Assembly: GCA_036939755.1 (NCBI GenBank)
Contig: JALLAZ010000986.1
Location: 1-29,656, forward strand
Length of the DNA stretch: 29,656 nt
Origin: Stephanodiscus triporus
Lineage: Eukaryota; Bacillariophyta; Thalassiosirophyceae; Thalassiosirales; Thalassiosiraceae
Reading direction: 5' to 3'
Below, piece after piece: positions 26,473-29,656 of the stretch. The position numbers were made by a program, and so were the translations under genes. Within the stretch, counting starts at the first letter, position 1; the number at the start of each line of letters is the position of its first letter. The notes beneath the pieces are model-generated. The model was not told the DNA's origin and made no database searches. It saw only the letters and a program-made list of their open reading frames with translations.

Positions 26473-28654
26473 CTATTGCCACATTTTAATAACCCCATCC
26501 CAGCCGCATGTAAACACAGTCGAGGGCTCCACCGGATGCCACACAGCCCCGATCGTCGGACCCTTGTCATGAGCGTGGTACTTTTGCAACGTCCTCGTGC
26601 GTTTGAAGTCCCAGAAGAAGAGCTTACCATTGCCGTCCCCGCTGCAGACGAAACGTCCATCGGGGCTGACGGCGATATCGCAGGCGTAACCGGCGACATT
26701 GTGACCCTCCATCTTCCTCTTTCGCTGGAGCGAGTACCGCTCCCCTGCCTGGTAGATGACGATGCGATTGTCGAGGCTCTGGCAGATGAGGAACTTCTCG
26801 CTGGGATGCATAGTAATCACCGGCATGGAGTGCATCGTTGGGTCGGAGATGTACTTGATCGGGACGCCGATGTCCCACTCCCAAACCAGCACTGTTAGAG
26901 TATTAAAGAATAACCATAGGTTAAGTTGAGTACAATATGGAATATAGTAGGAATGCATCATAAAAAAAACTCACCCTTCTTGTCGTCGCTCGACGTAACC
27001 ATCTTTATCATAAAGAATAAATTACAGTTAATGTGAGTGGCATATGGCATAGAATATAATATGCAATGTATCATGAGATACTAACCTTCATGCCGTTATC
27101 TTCCACGAACGTGATGGTATTGACTGGCGCCAAATGATGATCGTACTCCTGGGTAATTTCCCCGGTGGTCGAATCATACGCGACGATCTTATTGTCGGAA
27201 CAACCCACGACGAAGATGTTATCGTCTTTGGGGTAGAACTTGACAACGTATGGAACGCGACGGTTGGTGTACGTTCCCAACACGTCGCCGGTCTCCACGT
27301 CCCACAATCGTAGGTAACGATCGAATGATGCGGAGACGAATTTACTGCCGTCGTTGTTGAATTGCACGTCCCGGACCGCCGCGGAGTGGCCGACGTAAGT
27401 CCTCATGCACCTGCGATTCTCGACGCTCCATACCTTGCACGCGCCGTCCAACCCAGCGCTCAGGAGCAGGTGTCCCGTCCTTGGAAACAGTCGTATGCGG
27501 TGCACTCCCTTCTCGTGTCCAGTGAATCGGAAGACGCACTTCTTCGGGACGTAACACGCGTGGTCGTCGACGTCGTGCGGATCCGCGCCCTTGACGCCCG
27601 GGGGCGGCGACGTCCACGACCGTCCACGATAGTCCACGTCCTCATCGCCGTGGAACGTCGTCCTTGGATCGATCGCCACGGCGTCCTCCGCGAGGCGGGG
27701 GGGGAGGAGGTGCGACATCTTCCTCTCCACCATCCTATCGTACTTCTCCTTCTCGTTGTCCTCGTTCTCGAGTATCCCGCGCTGACGATCGCGCTCGGCG
27801 AGGTAGGCCCGTTCCTTCTGTATTCGCGGGTGGAGCTCGATCCCTTCCTCGATGGCGGGGGTGGAGTCGATCGCGATGGCGCGCTCGGACGCGGAGGGCG
27901 GGGCCCATATCCCGTGGCTCAGCTCGTCGTCGGTGGATTGCACGAGCGGTCCCTCGGACGCGCGGTCGTGTTTCAGGCGGGCGCGGCGGCTCTTCGGCCG
28001 GTCGCCGTCCCCGCCGTTGTACGGATCGACGAGCGCCCGCTTCTGTCGCACCGATTCCACCAGCCGTCGCTCGGCCTCCGCGTTATCCCGCGCGGCATCA
28101 TCGCCGCCGACGCCCTCCCCCGCCGCCGCCTCGGGATTGATCCTGACGCCGCGATGGTACCGCTCGTATCCGTAATCGTTCCGTCGGATCTCATGCGCCA
28201 CACCCCCGGGAGCCAGAGCCACGTCGTCCTCCCCGCCGTCGAATTTTCCCCTCTGGAACGCGTTGCGATTCTTGGAGAAGGCGTAATCGTCCACTCCGGC
28301 GTTCGCCTCCGCGATCGACGTTGATCCGGTCCTGACGTCGACGGAACGAAGGAACGACGCGGTCCTGTCGGCGGGGTCGTGCAAGGCCGCCGGTCCCTGG
28401 ACGGGCCCGTCGACGAATCTCGACGCCGCCGAAGGGACGATCGATCGATGATTCGCGGCGACGATGCCCTGGCTCCGCAATACGGCCAAGGGCACCGAGG
28501 GGAGCGGCGCCGCGTTGAGCGCGCCGGGCGGCGGACGTCGGAGCGCTATTGGCGGCGCGTTCGACGATAATTTGGAACATCCCCGATCCTGCTGCTTGTC
28601 GTTGTCGTCCTCGGAAGACGATGGCGAGGAGCGGTACCCACTGAGGATTTCCAT
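26473..28654 (-). CDS. CDC40: Pre-mRNA splicing factor PRP17/CDC40, WD40 protein
   Basis: PRP17/CDC40 joins the spliceosome for the second catalytic step of splicing. I read three exons: 28654-27086, a 28-nt microexon 27002-26975, and 26891-26473, giving 671 residues. Both introns are 83 bp with donors GTTAGT and GTGAGT. The first 370 residues are Arg/Asp/Gly-rich and probably disordered, with the family element [12 protein letters not shown]. Seven WD40 repeats start near Cys373: [32 protein letters not shown] with [11 protein letters not shown], and so on to GAVWHPVEP and [11 protein letters not shown] at the stop. The microexon supplies MVTSSDDKK, completing blade 4 (SSDDKKVLVWEWD). Segments such as MHSMP, VAGYAC and SGDGNGKL match known CDC40 proteins closely. 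The human protein is 579 residues; the excess is in the N-terminus. Confidence 0.95.
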
Positions 28655-28746
28655 TATTATTGTTGATGTTTGTTTTTGTTGGTGGTGTTGTTGTGGATGC
28701 GATATGTGATGATGGGTTGCTGTGTTGTTGTTTTTTTTGTTTTTTA
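28655..28746 (-). promoter_or_regulatory. CDC40: CAA-rich 5' leader of CDC40
   Basis: On the transcript strand, the roughly 90 bases before the ATG are built from CAA/ACA runs, are nearly free of G, and contain no upstream ATG. Such leaders are unstructured and favour ribosome scanning. The extent of the transcribed leader is inferred. Confidence 0.45.
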
Positions 28747-28765
28747 GGGGGAAATGTTCTGTACG

Positions 28766-28952
28766 TTTGACCTCAATTTACCACCCCCAAATTGGGGGCA
28801 AATTCACCGACCCCTGGTGGCCTAACCAACAATTTTATTGTTGCGTGCACTAGTTTATGGTAAAATGTGTGAACTAGCGCACGCAACCATAAAATTTGTC
28901 ATGTCACCACTGGAAGTTGGCCCTGAATTTGCCCCCCAATTAGAAGGTCAAA
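28766..28952. repeat. 187-bp foldback element (MITE-like)
   Basis: The two halves are inverted copies of each other. They share TTTGACCT at the outer ends, AATTGGGGGCAAATTC further in, and near the centre AATTTTATTGTTGCGTGCAC opposite AATTTTATGGTTGCGTGCGC (about 24 of 27 matches in the inner arms). The loop is only about 10 bases. No clear target-site duplication is visible. It resembles a miniature foldback transposon lying about 110 bp upstream of the CDC40 start. Confidence 0.72.
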
Positions 28953-28962
28953 TTAATGAGTG

Positions 28963-28980
28963 AATTTACTTAAGTAAATT
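28963..28980. repeat. Perfect 18-bp palindrome
   Basis: AATTTACTTAAGTAAATT reads the same on both strands. Two related phrases, CCACTTAAGTATTTT and CTGTTAAGTAAAG, follow within 75 bases. It adjoins the foldback element and may be part of the same mobile or AT-rich repeat. Confidence 0.7.
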
Positions 28981-29656
28981 TAAAATCTAAATTAGAAATC
29001 CACTTAAGTATTTTAAAACTAAAAATGAAATTCTGTTAAGTAAAGGTGCTTTTTCTTAACAGCTTAACAACTATTTAGGTTTGGGCGGGAACGAAATCAT
29101 ACTTGTCAAGTAGGTACGTAAATCACTGCGTTGCTTTTCTATGTAGAAATTAATATTAAACACAACACACAACATAAAGAAACTCATCTCCACCATGGTG
29201 AGCTTCCGCCGCCTCCAGCAGCGTGGATTTTACAGTTGAACCCGATCCGGCGCAAACCCGACGCGGGCAAGGGGTTGGGGCAAGGGGTGATATAAGCGAT
29301 TCAATTAAATCAATAAACTCTGGTAGAGTAATAAATTAGCTACCCTATTATCTACAAAAAAATAAAATGTAACACAATCGATGAACAACCATGCCGCCGG
29401 GGCAATACGGCACAAGGCACATCTTCCGATGGAGCATTTCGGTGGCTTCATGCGAAGCCCCTAAACGCCGCCACCACACTGGTCTTCATTGTTGCCATGG
29501 AGTAAAGACACAAATCACAACTACTTTTAGCTAGCGCCCATCGTTTTTTTTGTTAGCGCGTACGCTTGACCTAGGCTGGTGGACAACTTCTCTCCTGAAA
29601 TGAAATGTTACTAATGAAAGTGAAGTGGCATGTAGTTCAGGTCAGGAAGAGAAAAT
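28981..29656. other. Gene-free right edge
   Basis: AT-rich DNA with no supported gene. Two short frames were looked at: an ATG in the context CACCATGGTG near 29194 giving 13 codons, and a minus-strand ATGGCAACAATG near 29500 giving 16 codons. Neither extends or joins to an exon by eye. A gene starting beyond the window could have a leader here. Confidence 0.4.

Noticed and set aside
27362..28324. 320-codon plus-strand frame opposite CDC40 exon 1
   Set aside because: Antisense shadow of a GC-rich coding exon; no recognisable domain, while the minus strand encodes a clear protein.
29194..29235. Start of a new gene at CACCATGGTGAGC
   Set aside because: The frame closes after 13 codons and no convincing splice partner was found in the remaining sequence.
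29452..29502. Minus-strand ATGGCAACAATG as the start of a targeted protein
   Set aside because: Only 16 codons before a stop, with no supported downstream exon.

Overview
This is a nuclear DNA window from a eukaryote. Three housekeeping genes are split by short GT-AG introns (81 to 101 bp), and they surround a block of about 17 kb of transposable elements and tandem repeats. The compact introns, the mix of Harbinger, Helitron and non-LTR elements, and a plastid-type presequence on one enzyme suggest a stramenopile alga, most likely a diatom. That placement is an inference, because no species marker is present.

Left part (1-8050): a patch of degenerate short repeats and gene-free DNA, then a five-exon minus-strand gene (1543-7946) for TRAPPC8/Trs85, the TRAPPIII tethering subunit of ER-Golgi and autophagy traffic. 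It carries an extra N-terminal extension of about 410 residues with a 14-proline run.

Middle part (8050-25400): this holds repeats and mobile DNA. In order there are a 66-bp repeat with four CACGTG sites, a 1.4-kb composite minisatellite (12-bp units interrupted by a block of 15-bp units), and a Helitron 5' part with an intact HUH/two-tyrosine Rep but no helicase and a frameshifted end. Next comes an apparently intact 9-kb non-LTR retrotransposon with an unrecognised ORF1 and an ORF2 of about 1,964 residues carrying endonuclease, reverse transcriptase and RNase H. Last is a Harbinger-type region with a frameshifted DDE transposase on the minus strand and a broken plus-strand open frame of unknown function. 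The elements look nested or stacked; the exact ends of the Helitron, the retroelement and the Harbinger could not be fixed by eye.

Right part (25400-29656): a two-exon plus-strand pterin-4a-carbinolamine dehydratase gene with a probable plastid presequence converges on a three-exon minus-strand gene for the splicing factor PRP17/CDC40, which includes a 28-nt microexon. Beyond it lie a foldback element of about 187 bp, a perfect 18-bp palindrome and AT-rich gene-free sequence. The three housekeeping genes (trafficking, pterin recycling, splicing) have no visible functional link. No tRNA, rRNA or CRISPR array was seen.
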